Shown here piece by piece: positions 45,291 through 57,280 of a stretch of 64,000 nt of DNA; position 1 is the first letter of the stretch; each line of letters starts with the position of its first letter. The translations under genes and the position numbers were made by a program. The notes beneath the pieces were generated by a model, which was given only the letters and a program-made list of their open reading frames with translations, ran no database searches and was not told the origin of the DNA. The DNA comes from Nitrospirota bacterium (GTDB taxonomy: Bacteria > Nitrospirota > JACRHJ01): positions 1-64,000 of the forward strand of contig JAJYHX010000008.1 in the NCBI GenBank assembly GCA_021784575.1, given 5' to 3'.

Positions 45291-46202
45291 TCATTTCCTG
45301 TGGTTCAAATAATCCCTCAGGGACTCTTCCCAGCCGCGCATCCTGTGGCCGGTGGTACTTCCGTATTTTCCCTTCGAGAGCACCGAATAAGCCGGACGGA
45401 GCGCGGGCCGCCCAAGCTCTTCGGTGGTAATCGGTTTTACGTTTATGCCGGCGGCGCCGGAGAGCCTAAGGATTTCCCTCGCATAATCAAACCACGAACA
45501 GTATCCTTCGTTCGCGGCATGGAATGTGCCTGAGGCGTCCGCCTCGACAAGCCTTGCGAGCGCATCGGCCAAGTCCACGGTGTATGTCGGGCTTCCCACC
45601 TGGTCTGAGACGACGGACAGCTCGTCCTTCTTTCCGACCTGCGCGAGTATCGCCTCGACAAAGTTCGGGCCGTTCTTTCCGAAGAGCCATGATGTCCGGA
45701 CAATCAGCGCTCCGGGCAGAACGTTCAGGACTTCGACCTCCCCTTTAAGCTTCGATTTCCCGTATACGTTAAGCGGCCCCGTCACGTCCGTCTCGACGTA
45801 AGGTTCCGTTTTTTCCCCGTCGTAGACATAGTCCGTGCTGACGCAGAGCATCTTAGCCATCGCGCCCCACGCCCCTTTTGCGACATTCCTGGCGCCGTCG
45901 GCGTTCAAGCGGAACGCCTTGTCCGGCTCTTTTTCGCAGCCGTCCACGTTCGTGTACGCGGCGCAGTGTATCACCCAGTCCGGCTTCAGTTCCGCGGTCA
46001 GTTCGCGGATCGCTACCTCGTCCAGGATGTCGCAGGCGCGGAAAGAAATTTTGTTTGAGTCAACGGGCGCAATAAATTGCGCCCCTACGTGCGATTCGAG
46101 CCTCTGCGGCAGGTCGAGGCCGACGACCTCGTGCGCTCCCGAGAGCCGCGCCATGAGGTCCGTCCCGAGCATCCCCGCCGCGCCGGTAACCGCAATCTTC
46201 AC
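45291..46202 (-). CDS. rfbD: dTDP-4-dehydrorhamnose reductase with repeat-encoded insertion
   Basis: The 303-residue SDR does the last step of dTDP-L-rhamnose synthesis. Motifs: [41 protein letters not shown] with YGKSKLKGE (YxxxK). Between EVVGLDLPQ and FRACDILDE lie about 20 residues including [14 protein letters not shown], which are longer than normal and are encoded by the GTAGGGGCGCAAT palindrome (46065-46088). The GTG at 46202 overlaps the rfbB stop (GTGA), with GGGAG upstream. Confidence 0.9.
   Translation of the reverse strand: MKIAVTGAAGMLGTDLMARLSGAHEVVGLDLPQRLESHVGAQFIAPVDSNKISFRACDILDEVAIRELTAELKPDWVIHCAAYTNVDGCEKEPDKAFRLNADGARNVAKGAWGAMAKMLCVSTDYVYDGEKTEPYVETDVTGPLNVYGKSKLKGEVEVLNVLPGALIVRTSWLFGKNGPNFVEAILAQVGKKDELSVVSDQVGSPTYTVDLADALARLVEADASGTFHAANEGYCSWFDYAREILRLSGAAGINVKPITTEELGRPALRPAYSVLSKGKYGSTTGHRMRGWEESLRDYLNHRK
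46065..46088. repeat. GGGCGCAAT-AA-ATTGCGCCCCTAC repeat inside rfbD
   Basis: The unit is nearly identical to bases 13508-13530 (one change in 25). Here it lies in frame in the rfbD coding sequence and adds the peptide VGAQFIAPV. Confidence 0.85.
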
Positions 46203-47185
46203 AGGGACGCTCCCTTTCCCACGAGGCGGCGCCACTCCCGATTCTCTTGATACCACTTTATGGTATCCCTGATGCCGTCCTCGAAGGAGACCTCCGGCCT
46301 CCAGCCGAGCTCGCGCTGTATTTTCGAGGAATCTATCGCATAGCGCCTGTCGTGGCCGAGGCGGTCGGTGACATAGTTTATCAGGCTTTCCGGCCTGCCG
46401 AGCTCTCCAAGTATAAGTCTCGTTATCTCTATATTCCTTCTCTCGTTGTTCCCGCCGATGTTGTATACCTCGCCGGGCGCGCCCTTTCGCATCACAATAT
46501 CCACGGCCTTGCAGTGGTCGGAGACGTGAAGCCAGTCCCGGACGTTCAGGCCGTCTCCGTAAAGCGGGACAGGCCTGCCGGCCAGCGCGTTATTGATGAA
46601 GAGCGGTATAAGCTTCTCCGGGAACTGGTAAGGCCCGTAGTTGTTCGAGCAGCGCGTTACGACGACCGGCAGGCCGAAGGTGTGCCGGCAAGCCAGCGCC
46701 AGCATGTCCGCCCCGGCCTTCGAGGCGGAATACGGGCTGTTCGGGGAAAGCGGCGTCTCTTCCGTGAAATACCCTTCCGTCCCAAGCGAGCCGTAGACCT
46801 CGTCGGTGGAAATATGGACGAATATTTCAGGCTTCAGTTTCATCGCGGCGTCGAGCAGAACCTGCGTGCCGACAACATTCGTCATCGCAAAGACTGAGGG
46901 ATTCTCTATGCTCCTGTCCACATGGGATTCGGCGGCGAAATGGACAACGGCGTCCGCGCCGTCCATGGCCTCCGATACGGCGCGCGGATCGCATATGTTT
47001 CCTTTTATGAATCTGTAGCGCGGGTTCTTCTCGATGTCCCTGAGGTTCTCAAGGCTGCCGGCATACGTGAGCGCGTCGAAGTTGACGACCTCGGCATCGG
47101 GACGGTTGTTTATTATGTGGCGGATAAAGTTGGAGCCGATGAACCCGCACCCGCCCGTCACCATTATTTTCCGGGGCGTCCTCAT
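46199..47185 (-). CDS. rfbB: dTDP-glucose 4,6-dehydratase
   Basis: The 328-residue SDR has [27 protein letters not shown] (active-site Thr-Asp-Glu), [11 protein letters not shown] (YxxxK) and [16 protein letters not shown]. It makes the 4-keto-6-deoxy sugar from dTDP-glucose. It forms a rhamnose operon with rfbA, rfbC and rfbD in the order A, C, B, D in transcription direction. Confidence 0.95.
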   Translation of the reverse strand: MRTPRKIMVTGGCGFIGSNFIRHIINNRPDAEVVNFDALTYAGSLENLRDIEKNPRYRFIKGNICDPRAVSEAMDGADAVVHFAAESHVDRSIENPSVFAMTNVVGTQVLLDAAMKLKPEIFVHISTDEVYGSLGTEGYFTEETPLSPNSPYSASKAGADMLALACRHTFGLPVVVTRCSNNYGPYQFPEKLIPLFINNALAGRPVPLYGDGLNVRDWLHVSDHCKAVDIVMRKGAPGEVYNIGGNNERRNIEITRLILGELGRPESLINYVTDRLGHDRRYAIDSSKIQRELGWRPEVSFEDGIRDTIKWYQENREWRRLVGKGASL

Positions 47186-47641
47186 CTACCCGTCCTTCCT
47201 CGCCCAGTCGTAAGGGATGTCGCTTCCGTGCGCAGGTTTCCTGAACTCGTCCGGCTCCTTTGGATTGTACGGTTCGGTGGAACAGTTCATCACCATCGCC
47301 TCCGTGTCGCTTATGCACTTGAAACCGTGCCAGACGAACGGCGGTATCTGGAGCAGTATCTGGTTATGCTCCCCCAGGAAGAACTCGTTTACCTCGCCCA
47401 TCGTCGGAGAGCCTTCGCGGTCGTCGTAGAGGACGACCTTCATCATGCCCTTCACGCAGCAGAAGTTGTCCGTCTGCTTCTTGTGGTAATGCCACGCCTT
47501 CGTCACTCCGGGCCAGGCGGTGGTAACGTATACCTGGCCGAACTTGATGAACTCCGGGTCGTCCGCGCGCAGGACTTCCATAAGCCGTCCGCGCTCGTCA
47601 GGTATCATGCGGAGCTTTTTCACCTTTACGCCGTCGATCAT
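47186..47641 (-). CDS. rfbC: dTDP-4-dehydrorhamnose 3,5-epimerase-like protein
   Basis: The 151-residue cupin is shorter than classical RmlC (about 180). It keeps the catalytic His in KAWHYHKKQTDNF, the pocket GMMKVVLYDDR and the Tyr-rich end STEPYNPKEPDEF. It would be the epimerase between RfbB and RfbD. Its position in the operon supports that. It starts one base after rfbB's upstream neighbour region, without a gap to rfbB. Confidence 0.85.
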   Translation of the reverse strand: MIDGVKVKKLRMIPDERGRLMEVLRADDPEFIKFGQVYVTTAWPGVTKAWHYHKKQTDNFCCVKGMMKVVLYDDREGSPTMGEVNEFFLGEHNQILLQIPPFVWHGFKCISDTEAMVMNCSTEPYNPKEPDEFRKPAHGSDIPYDWARKDG

Positions 47642-47666
47642 TTTTATTCTCCAATTTTTGCCAATT

Positions 47667-47757
47667 TCCCCCCTCTTAAGATAAGATGGGGTTAGGGGGA
47701 GTTATGATAATTTATAGTAACGCCCCCTCGGTCCTCCTCTTAACCCAAGAGGGGGAT
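47667..47757. repeat. paired inverted copies of the CCCTCTTAAGATAAGA repeat
   Basis: The left unit (cccctcttaagataagatgggg...gggggagttatga) and the right unit (taacgccccctcg...aagaggggg) are inverted to each other. Single copy at 2561. It lies between rfbA and rfbC. Confidence 0.7.
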
Positions 47758-47765
47758 GAAGGAAT

Positions 47766-48830
47766 TTACAGCAGCCCTACCTTGCTGTTGTCTCCCAGCA
47801 TGAACCTGTACGCCGTGGGCTTGATAGGGGACTTCCCGACCTCGACATTGCGTCCGACGAGGCTGTCCTCGATTCTCCTGTCCACCTCGTTTATTATGCT
47901 CCCTTCGAGGACGATGCTGTGCTCTATCTCGGAGGAGAGCACCTGGACGTTTTTGTCGATGGAGGTGAACGGCCCTATGAACGAATTGATTACCCGCGCG
48001 TTACTGCCGATTATGGCCGGGCCGCGCACGACGCTGTTTATGACCTCCGCTCCGCTCTCGACTACGACCTTGAACTCCACCGTGGACAACGAATCTACGT
48101 GCCCGTAAATGCAGGTGGCAAGGCTGTCCAGCACCATCCTGTTCGCTTCGAGCATGTCCTCCAGCTTCCCCGTGTCTTTCCACCAGCCGTTCACCATGTG
48201 CGGATGCACGGTATAACCCTGGTCGATGAGATACTGTATCGCGTCCGTTATCTCAAGCTCGCCCCTGGCCGAGGGTTTTATGCGCTTTGCGGCCTTGATG
48301 ATATTCTGGTCGAACATATAAACACCGACCAGCGCGAGGTCGCTCTTCGGCTCGGAAGGCTTCTCGATTAGCCTCACGACCTTGCCGTCCTTAAGCTCCG
48401 CGACGCCGAACTGCCTGGGGTTAGCCACCTTCGCCAGGAGTATCTGGGCGTTCGGCCTGTCCCGCATGAACTCTTTGGCGAGCTCTTTTATGCCGCCAAG
48501 GATGAGGTTGTCCCCCAGGTACATCACGAAAGGGTCGTCCTTTAGGAAATCCTCGGCCACAAGCACGGCATGGGCAAGGCCCAGCGGCTCCGGCTGCCCG
48601 ATATACGTAACCTTTACGCCGAAACCGGAGCCGTTGCCGACAGCCGCCATGACCTCTTCTTTCGTGTCGCCCACGACTATGCCGATGTCCGTGATGCCGG
48701 CGTCGCGTATGGCCTCGATGCCGTAGAAGAGCACGGGCTTGTTCGCCACCGGCACAAGCTGTTTCGCGCTGGTGTAGGTTATAGGGCGAAGCCTCGTGCC
48801 CTTGCCGCCGGAAAGTATCAGCCCCTTCAT
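47766..48830 (-). CDS. rfbA: glucose-1-phosphate thymidylyltransferase, long form
   Basis: The 354-residue protein has the nucleotidyltransferase motif GGKGTRLRPITYTSAKQL, YLGDNLILGG and IEKPSEPKSD and a C-terminal left-handed beta-helix (about 250-350). This is the long RmlA/StrD type. It makes dTDP-glucose, the input for RfbB. First gene of the rhamnose operon, 21 bases from the lptD gene end. Confidence 0.93.
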   Translation of the reverse strand: MKGLILSGGKGTRLRPITYTSAKQLVPVANKPVLFYGIEAIRDAGITDIGIVVGDTKEEVMAAVGNGSGFGVKVTYIGQPEPLGLAHAVLVAEDFLKDDPFVMYLGDNLILGGIKELAKEFMRDRPNAQILLAKVANPRQFGVAELKDGKVVRLIEKPSEPKSDLALVGVYMFDQNIIKAAKRIKPSARGELEITDAIQYLIDQGYTVHPHMVNGWWKDTGKLEDMLEANRMVLDSLATCIYGHVDSLSTVEFKVVVESGAEVINSVVRGPAIIGSNARVINSFIGPFTSIDKNVQVLSSEIEHSIVLEGSIINEVDRRIEDSLVGRNVEVGKSPIKPTAYRFMLGDNSKVGLL

Positions 48831-48851
48831 AAGCGCTCCTTTGAGCTTTGT

Positions 48852-51125
48852 TTAAAACTTTACGTTCCCGATGCCTTTGAGGTTCAGCATGACCATGTAC
48901 TGCTTCCGCAAAGGACTGTTGAAGTAGTTGAATGTTATTCCCCAGCACTGCGAACTGTAGCCCGCCGAACCGTCCGTCTCGCGGAGATTGCGGGTGTGCC
49001 AGTCGTACCATATCTTGGCCGAGAAGTTCCAGTGAGTCCCAAGTTTTATCCCGCCGTCCAGCGTCAGGAAGTTGACCGTGCTCTCTTCATCCGCCTGGTT
49101 CAGCAGAAAATCGGTGGCGAAGTTGGTGCTGGGGGTGAAGAAATCGAAATACGACGGGGACATGAAGGTCTGCTCTGCGTCGAGCGAATATCTCTGGCCT
49201 ATCCCTGCGTGCCAGGACCCGTCCTGGGCATTGTACCCGAGACTGGTATCAACGGAGCGTATGCTCCCATGGTAAATGTCGTAGCGGAAGTCGTTGTCCA
49301 GCGTGATGCGCGACGACGAGCTGTAGTTTACTTCGCCGTAAAGGCTTGAGAAACTGCGTCTCTTCGTTCCTATGAAGGTGTCGGCGTAGAAGTCGTAGAA
49401 CTGGCTGAGCTTGACGGTCAGGTAGTCCACCCTCGGCTCCGGAGTCCCGTCCCTGTATTTCAGAACGAAACGGTTCGTGAGCGAATACGCGATCATGTTG
49501 CGCCTCGGAGGCAGTGTCTTGACTACATTGCCGGGAATGGAAGGCATTACATATTCGCTGTCGAGGGTGTCAACGCCGTCGAAATCCGGGAAATTTATAC
49601 CTCCCTGGCTGGCGACGTAATTATACGCGATGGCCGGGACGAGCGTGTGCCGGACACCTTCAAACGGGCCGCTATTGAAAAGATAGAGCTTGTACAGGTC
49701 TGTCTGAGCCTTTATCCCCGCCCCGAACAGCCCGCGCTCCTCGTCGCTCTTGTCCACCAGAACGCTGCTGCCGGTATTGGGATCGAACTTCGCGGTTTCG
49801 TGATTGTTGTCCAGGCTGTACACCGTCTCGCGGTATCCGGTCTTCGGCTCGAAATTTATTCCGGCCAGGTTGAAGTCGTACGAGAGTCTTGGGAAGATGT
49901 CGAACCTGCCGCCGGAGACGCCCTTTGTCTTGTAGAAGTCGTTAGCGGAGGAATCGAGACTTACGTAAAGCGGCTGGTTTAGAAGCTGTTTCCTGACGAC
50001 GTCAAGACCGGCCTCCGGCAGGCGCTGGACTATCGCGTCGTTGTTCTGCGTAGGGTCGAGCCCTTCGGTGTACTGCCCGAAGAAATACCCCCTGCCCCAG
50101 TTCTGGAGGTCGTCGAGCCAGACGTTTGAATCCAGCGTCCTCTGCGTCCTCTCGCGGGCGGCGTTGGTCAGGTCCCTGAAGAACTGTTTGTCGCTCAAGT
50201 TTATGCCGGCCATGCCGGAGAGGTCCGGCGTAAAGAGTTCCCGATAATTCAGCGAGACGTTATACCTGTTAGAATGAACAATGCGGTCTCTCATGTAGTA
50301 TCCGTAAAGCCGAAGCAAGGTGTCCTTGCTGCGCGCGTAGCGGATTTCGTCCGCCACGCCGAGGCCCCTGAGGCTCCTGTAATCGAGCGTGAGCGTGCTG
50401 TCGAAGTTGCCGACGGGCGCCCAGTAATAGCTCTCGACTATTCTCACCCCGTCCTCCGTGTTGTATCCTCCCGACGGTATCATAAACCCGCTCGTGCGGG
50501 GCTTCAGCATCGGGAGCCAGACATACGGCATGTAGAGCACGGGAACGCCCTTGATATAAAAGACCGCTCCCCTTGCGAAGATGTCCCTGTCCATCCGGAC
50601 GTCGAGCGACGTCGCGTGCATATACCAGAACGGGCTTCTCGCGTCGCAGGTTGTGAATTTCCCGTCCTTTATCACATACTCCTGCTCGCCCACCTTCTCC
50701 AGAGGGTTCCCGCCTATATGGTAGTCGCCTTTCTTTACGAGGATGTTCCCCTTCTCTATTACGCCAAGCTTCGTGTTGAAGTTTACTTTTATAACATCCG
50801 CGAAGATAATATTATCCGACGAGACAAGATACGCCTTGCCCCTGGCCTCGGCTTCACCGGTTTTCTCGTTTAAGACGGCTTTCTGCGATGTCAGGGTATA
50901 TCCCTTTTGCGTAATCTTCACGTGCCCTTCGGCAAAATATGTGTCGGTTTTACGGTCGTAGCGGAGGCTGTCGGCCTGAATCGTAACCGGCTCTTTGGCA
51001 TCGGCTATGGATTTTATCGTCCCGCCGATATTGTCGGCGCCCGCGGCAAGGGCATACGAAACGGAAAAGACCGGCGCAAACGCCATTATTATCGCTGCCG
51101 CAAGAGCGCATACAAGAGGTCTCAT
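48852..51125 (-). CDS. lptD: LPS-assembly outer membrane protein LptD
   Basis: The 757-residue protein has a signal peptide (ending around ALAAGAD), a periplasmic OstA-like beta-jellyroll (about 35-190; LRYDRKTDTYFAEGHVKI) and a C-terminal beta-barrel (from about 210) ending in NLKGIGNVKF. It inserts lipopolysaccharide into the outer leaflet. Conserved Cys pairs of E. coli LptD are mostly absent, so disulfide-controlled assembly may not apply. Confidence 0.9.
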   Translation of the reverse strand: MRPLVCALAAAIIMAFAPVFSVSYALAAGADNIGGTIKSIADAKEPVTIQADSLRYDRKTDTYFAEGHVKITQKGYTLTSQKAVLNEKTGEAEARGKAYLVSSDNIIFADVIKVNFNTKLGVIEKGNILVKKGDYHIGGNPLEKVGEQEYVIKDGKFTTCDARSPFWYMHATSLDVRMDRDIFARGAVFYIKGVPVLYMPYVWLPMLKPRTSGFMIPSGGYNTEDGVRIVESYYWAPVGNFDSTLTLDYRSLRGLGVADEIRYARSKDTLLRLYGYYMRDRIVHSNRYNVSLNYRELFTPDLSGMAGINLSDKQFFRDLTNAARERTQRTLDSNVWLDDLQNWGRGYFFGQYTEGLDPTQNNDAIVQRLPEAGLDVVRKQLLNQPLYVSLDSSANDFYKTKGVSGGRFDIFPRLSYDFNLAGINFEPKTGYRETVYSLDNNHETAKFDPNTGSSVLVDKSDEERGLFGAGIKAQTDLYKLYLFNSGPFEGVRHTLVPAIAYNYVASQGGINFPDFDGVDTLDSEYVMPSIPGNVVKTLPPRRNMIAYSLTNRFVLKYRDGTPEPRVDYLTVKLSQFYDFYADTFIGTKRRSFSSLYGEVNYSSSSRITLDNDFRYDIYHGSIRSVDTSLGYNAQDGSWHAGIGQRYSLDAEQTFMSPSYFDFFTPSTNFATDFLLNQADEESTVNFLTLDGGIKLGTHWNFSAKIWYDWHTRNLRETDGSAGYSSQCWGITFNYFNSPLRKQYMVMLNLKGIGNVKF

Positions 51126-52438
51126 GCCTTAAGGAATTGCTCCCTCTTAGACAGCCATGCCTTCGCCTCTCCAACGACATACAGCGAGCCGGTTACCAGC
51201 ACCATGTCGTCGGGCCCGGCCAGGGAGAGCGCCTTTAGAAGCGCGCCCGGCACGTCGGCGCAGACCATTGTCTCGCCCTTGCCGCCGCCGAGACTGCGTG
51301 ACAGTTCATCGGCGGGAACGGCGCGGCTGTAGTCGGCCTGCGTGAATATCACGCTGTCCGCCAGGGGCATAAGATACGCCGCCATGTCCCGGAAGTCCTT
51401 GTCCGCCAGGACTCCAAGGACAAGCAGGAGCCGCGCGTAGTGTCCCGCGTAATATTTTTTTACCGCCTCCGCGAGTATTTTCGCCGAAGCCGCATTGTGC
51501 GCACCGTCCAGCACGACAAGCGGCCTTTGAGAGACGGTTTCCAGCCTCCCCTCCCACCTGGCGGATGCAAGACCTTTTCTTACCGCCTTTTCGGGGACGT
51601 TCATTCCGGACACGGACAACGCGCAAACGGCGGCTGCGGCATTGCTCAGTTGGTGCTCTCCCGCGAGCGGGACGTGAAGACCTTTCATCTCGCCGCCCGG
51701 CCCCCAGTAATCGAACTCCTGGATAAATATCCCGTCTTCACGGCGATGACCAAGGGAGCGATAACCGTAATCCGCGCCCATAACATATGCCGGCGCATCA
51801 TTTTCGCGGCATACGCCCATGATGCAGTCCAGCGCCTCCGGCTTCTTCTCGGACGTGACAAGCGGCACGCCCGGCTTTATAATCCCGGCCTTCTCGCGCG
51901 CAATCGCCTCTATGGTGTCTCCCAGATATTCCCTGTGCTCCATCTCCACGTTGGTTATCACGCAGCACTGCGGCGTTATCACGTTTGTCGAATCGAGCCT
52001 GCCGCCCATCCCGACTTCCAGCGCCACCGCTTCCGCATCCTTCTCCCTGAAATAATCCAGGGCCATCGCGGTGGTGAACTCGAAGAAAGTCGGTTTCATG
52101 TCGGGGGCGCGCGCATCCAGCAGCCGTCTTAACCTGTCCGCAAGCCTTGCGACATCATCCCTGGATATTTCATCCCCGTCCACCGTCATCCTTTCGGTGA
52201 AACTCACAAGATGCGGGGACGTATAGAGGCCCGTCCTGTATCCGGCCGCTCTCAGGACGGACGCCGAAAGCGCGGACACCGAGCCCTTGCCGTTCGTCCC
52301 GGTCACGTGCAGGAACCTGACTCCCCGCTCCGGATGCCCCAGTATTTCGAGGAGCCGGAATGTGTTCTCAAGGCCCAGCTTCGTCCCGAACTTCTGGAGG
52401 CCGAAAAGGAAATCCACCGTCTGGCCGAAGTCCGTCAC
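51122..52438 (-). CDS. folC: bifunctional dihydrofolate / folylpolyglutamate synthase
   Basis: The 438-residue Mur-ligase-type enzyme has the P-loop HVTGTNGKGSVSALS, EVGMGGRLDSTNVI and LDGAHNAASA. It adds glutamate to dihydropteroate and folates. It overlaps lptD at its 3' end by four bases and accD at its 5' end by four. Confidence 0.93.
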   Translation of the reverse strand: MTDFGQTVDFLFGLQKFGTKLGLENTFRLLEILGHPERGVRFLHVTGTNGKGSVSALSASVLRAAGYRTGLYTSPHLVSFTERMTVDGDEISRDDVARLADRLRRLLDARAPDMKPTFFEFTTAMALDYFREKDAEAVALEVGMGGRLDSTNVITPQCCVITNVEMEHREYLGDTIEAIAREKAGIIKPGVPLVTSEKKPEALDCIMGVCRENDAPAYVMGADYGYRSLGHRREDGIFIQEFDYWGPGGEMKGLHVPLAGEHQLSNAAAAVCALSVSGMNVPEKAVRKGLASARWEGRLETVSQRPLVVLDGAHNAASAKILAEAVKKYYAGHYARLLLVLGVLADKDFRDMAAYLMPLADSVIFTQADYSRAVPADELSRSLGGGKGETMVCADVPGALLKALSLAGPDDMVLVTGSLYVVGEAKAWLSKREQFLKA

Positions 52439-53289
52439 TTCGCGTTTCCACGGAAGAACGCAAGGATATTCACCAGCGTCTCCTTGAGGCGTTTCCTGTC
52501 GATAATCATGTCAACCTGTCCGTGTTCGAGCTGGAACTCCGCGCGCTGGAAGCCCTCCGGGAGCTGTTTCTTTATCGTCTGTTCGATTACCCTCGGCCCG
52601 GCGAAACCTATAAGCGACCTGGGTTCGGCGATTATGATGTCCCCAAGGCTCGAAAAGCTGGCCGACACGCCGCCGAAAGTCGGGTCCGTAAGGACGGATA
52701 TGAACGGAATTCCCTTTTCCCCCAGCCTCGCCACGGCGGCCGATGTCTTCGCCATCTGCATAAGGGACACCAGGCCCTCCTGCATCCTGGCCCCGCCTGA
52801 CGACGAGAAAGTAATGAACGGCATGTCCTTCTCGAGGGAGTTCTCCGCCGCCAGGGCTATCTTCTCGCCGACGACCGAACCCATGCTCCCGCCCATGAAC
52901 CCGAAGTCGAGCACCGCCAGTGTGACGGAATAGCCGCCTATTCTCGCCTCGCCCGCGATTATGGCGTCCTTAAGGCCGGTCGCGTCCTGGTAACTCTTCA
53001 GCTTGTCCCTGTAGCGCACGGTGTCCCTGAAATCCAGGAAGTCCTTCGGCGCCATGCCGGGGGACATCTCCGTAAAGCTGCCTTCGTCGGCTATGAGGTC
53101 AAGACGCTCCTTAGCCGTAATCCTGAAGTGATAGTCGCACTTCGGGCAGACCTTGAGGTTCTTGTCTATCTCTTTTTTATAGACAATCTCCTTGCAGTTG
53201 TCGCACTTTACCCACAGGCCCTCCGGGATCTTGACCTTCTTTTCCGGCTGCTGGGCCTTCGGGGCCTTTACTTTCTTGAACCAGGCCAA
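52435..53289 (-). CDS. accD: acetyl-CoA carboxylase carboxyltransferase subunit beta
   Basis: The 284-residue protein has an N-terminal zinc ribbon with Cys29, Cys32, Cys48 and Cys51, then the carboxyltransferase domain (FMGGSMGSVVGEKIA, FSSSGGARMQEGLVSLMQM and PTFGGVSASFSSLGDI). It transfers carboxyl groups to acetyl-CoA with AccA. accA is not in the window. Confidence 0.95.
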   Translation of the reverse strand: MAWFKKVKAPKAQQPEKKVKIPEGLWVKCDNCKEIVYKKEIDKNLKVCPKCDYHFRITAKERLDLIADEGSFTEMSPGMAPKDFLDFRDTVRYRDKLKSYQDATGLKDAIIAGEARIGGYSVTLAVLDFGFMGGSMGSVVGEKIALAAENSLEKDMPFITFSSSGGARMQEGLVSLMQMAKTSAAVARLGEKGIPFISVLTDPTFGGVSASFSSLGDIIIAEPRSLIGFAGPRVIEQTIKKQLPEGFQRAEFQLEHGQVDMIIDRKRLKETLVNILAFFRGNAK

Positions 53290-54117
53290 TTAATTAAACT
53301 CCCCCAGGAGGTCTCCGTATGTCTCCGGGCGCCTGTCGCCCAGGAAATTCCAGAGCTCGCGCGCCTCGGATACGGTGTCCGTGTCTATCTCCGCCATGAC
53401 AACCGCGTCGCTTTTCCCGGTAGGCTCGATGACAATCTCGCCGAACGGGTTCGCAAGAAAGCTCTTGCCGTAAAACCTCTGGCGCTCCAAGCCGCCCACG
53501 CGGTTCACGCGGAAGACGTATATCCCGTTCGCAATCGCCGCGGACGTTACCATCCGCTCCCATTTCGACGCGGAGGCGAACGCCGCGGCCGTGGGGGCCA
53601 GGACGACATCCGCGCCCTTAAGCGCCAGCGCCCTGAAGCCCTCCGGAAAGAAGACGTCCCAGCACAATTGGACGCCGATTTTTCCGCATGACGTGTCGAA
53701 TACGGGAAAACCGGTGTCTCCCGGCTGGAAATAAAACTTCTCGCGCCAGAGGGGTATGTCCGGGACATGCGCCTTCCTGTATTTCCCGGCGACGCTCCCG
53801 TCGGCGTCGATTATAAAGGCGGTGTTATAATATTTTCCGCCGGAGGATTTCTCGAAAACGGGGCAGACGAATACCGCGCCGCTCTCCTGCGCAAGCTCTT
53901 TCATCTTCGATATTGTCTCGCCGTCCTCGCCTTCCGCGAGAGAAAACGCGCCCTCGTCCTGGTTCGCCGGGAACCACGGCAGGTGGAAGAGCTGCTGGAA
54001 CACGATAAGTTTCGCCCCGTTCTCAAGGGCGTAGCGCGCCATCTCGGAAGCCTTCTTCAGGTTCCTCTCGACACTCTCCTGGCAGGACATCTGTATGCCT
54101 GCAATCTTATAACGCAT
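53290..54117 (-). CDS. nitrilase-superfamily carbon-nitrogen hydrolase lacking the catalytic Glu
   Basis: The 275-residue protein resembles N-carbamoylputrescine amidase-type hydrolases. Catalytic Lys is in GKYRKAHVPD, and Cys in IGVQLCWDVFFPEG. The Glu expected in (F/P)QEL is Gln: IVFQQLFHLPWFP (Gln42, codon CAG). Glu is the general base in this family, so activity is doubtful unless the base reading is wrong. The start directly precedes accD, whose ATG follows its stop codon. Confidence 0.8.
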   Translation of the reverse strand: MRYKIAGIQMSCQESVERNLKKASEMARYALENGAKLIVFQQLFHLPWFPANQDEGAFSLAEGEDGETISKMKELAQESGAVFVCPVFEKSSGGKYYNTAFIIDADGSVAGKYRKAHVPDIPLWREKFYFQPGDTGFPVFDTSCGKIGVQLCWDVFFPEGFRALALKGADVVLAPTAAAFASASKWERMVTSAAIANGIYVFRVNRVGGLERQRFYGKSFLANPFGEIVIEPTGKSDAVVMAEIDTDTVSEARELWNFLGDRRPETYGDLLGEFN

Positions 54118-54186
54118 GAGACCTCACGGGCAGCATAATCGGGAATGACAGGCTTTTTTCTACGTGAACACGAATCACTATCAACG

Positions 54187-56832
<2,646 letters not shown>

Positions 56833-56961
56833 TTTTTTATCTCTCCGGAGTCCGGATTTGTCGTGTGGTTCGGGTTTTAAATCAAATATCGAATTATACT
56901 ATAAAAACGGGCAATGTCCAAAGGTTATTTGAAGCCGTATGCGCCATCCCTCGGAATAACA

Positions 56962-56995
56962 AAACCCCGGCTGGTCGCCCCGCCGGGGTTTTTTC
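56962..56995 (-). terminator. terminator between the cold-shock gene and secA
   Basis: Arms aaaccccggc and gccggggttt with a ten-base loop. On the minus strand TTTTGTTATT follows the hairpin. The plus side is also T-rich (tttttctttttc), so it may work in both directions. Confidence 0.75.
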
Positions 56996-57014
56996 TTTTT
57001 CTTAAAGACCGCCC

Positions 57015-57215
57015 TTAGAGCTTGACCACGTTCTTCGCCTGGAGGCCCTTGTCTCCCTGGGTTATCTCGAACTCGACATCCTGGCCCTCGTTAAGCGTCT
57101 TGAACCCTTCCTCCTGTATCTGCGAAAAATGCACGAAGACATCCTCGCCGTTGTCCTGCTCGATGAACCCGTAGCCCTTTGAGGCGTTAAACCATTTTAC
57201 CTTTCCAGTCGCCAT
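57015..57215 (-). CDS. cold-shock-domain protein (CspA type)
   Basis: The 66-residue protein is one cold-shock domain with RNP1 KGYGFIEQ and RNP2 DVFVHFSQI. It binds single-stranded RNA/DNA and melts RNA structure. The ATG at 57215 has GGGGT some nine bases upstream. Monocistronic with a terminator just after it. Confidence 0.93.
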   Translation of the reverse strand: MATGKVKWFNASKGYGFIEQDNGEDVFVHFSQIQEEGFKTLNEGQDVEFEITQGDKGLQAKNVVKL

Positions 57216-57280
57216 TCTTAAGACCCCTTTCAATGATGCCTTTTACATATCCGGAGAGCCCGACGCTCCCCCGCTTCAAG

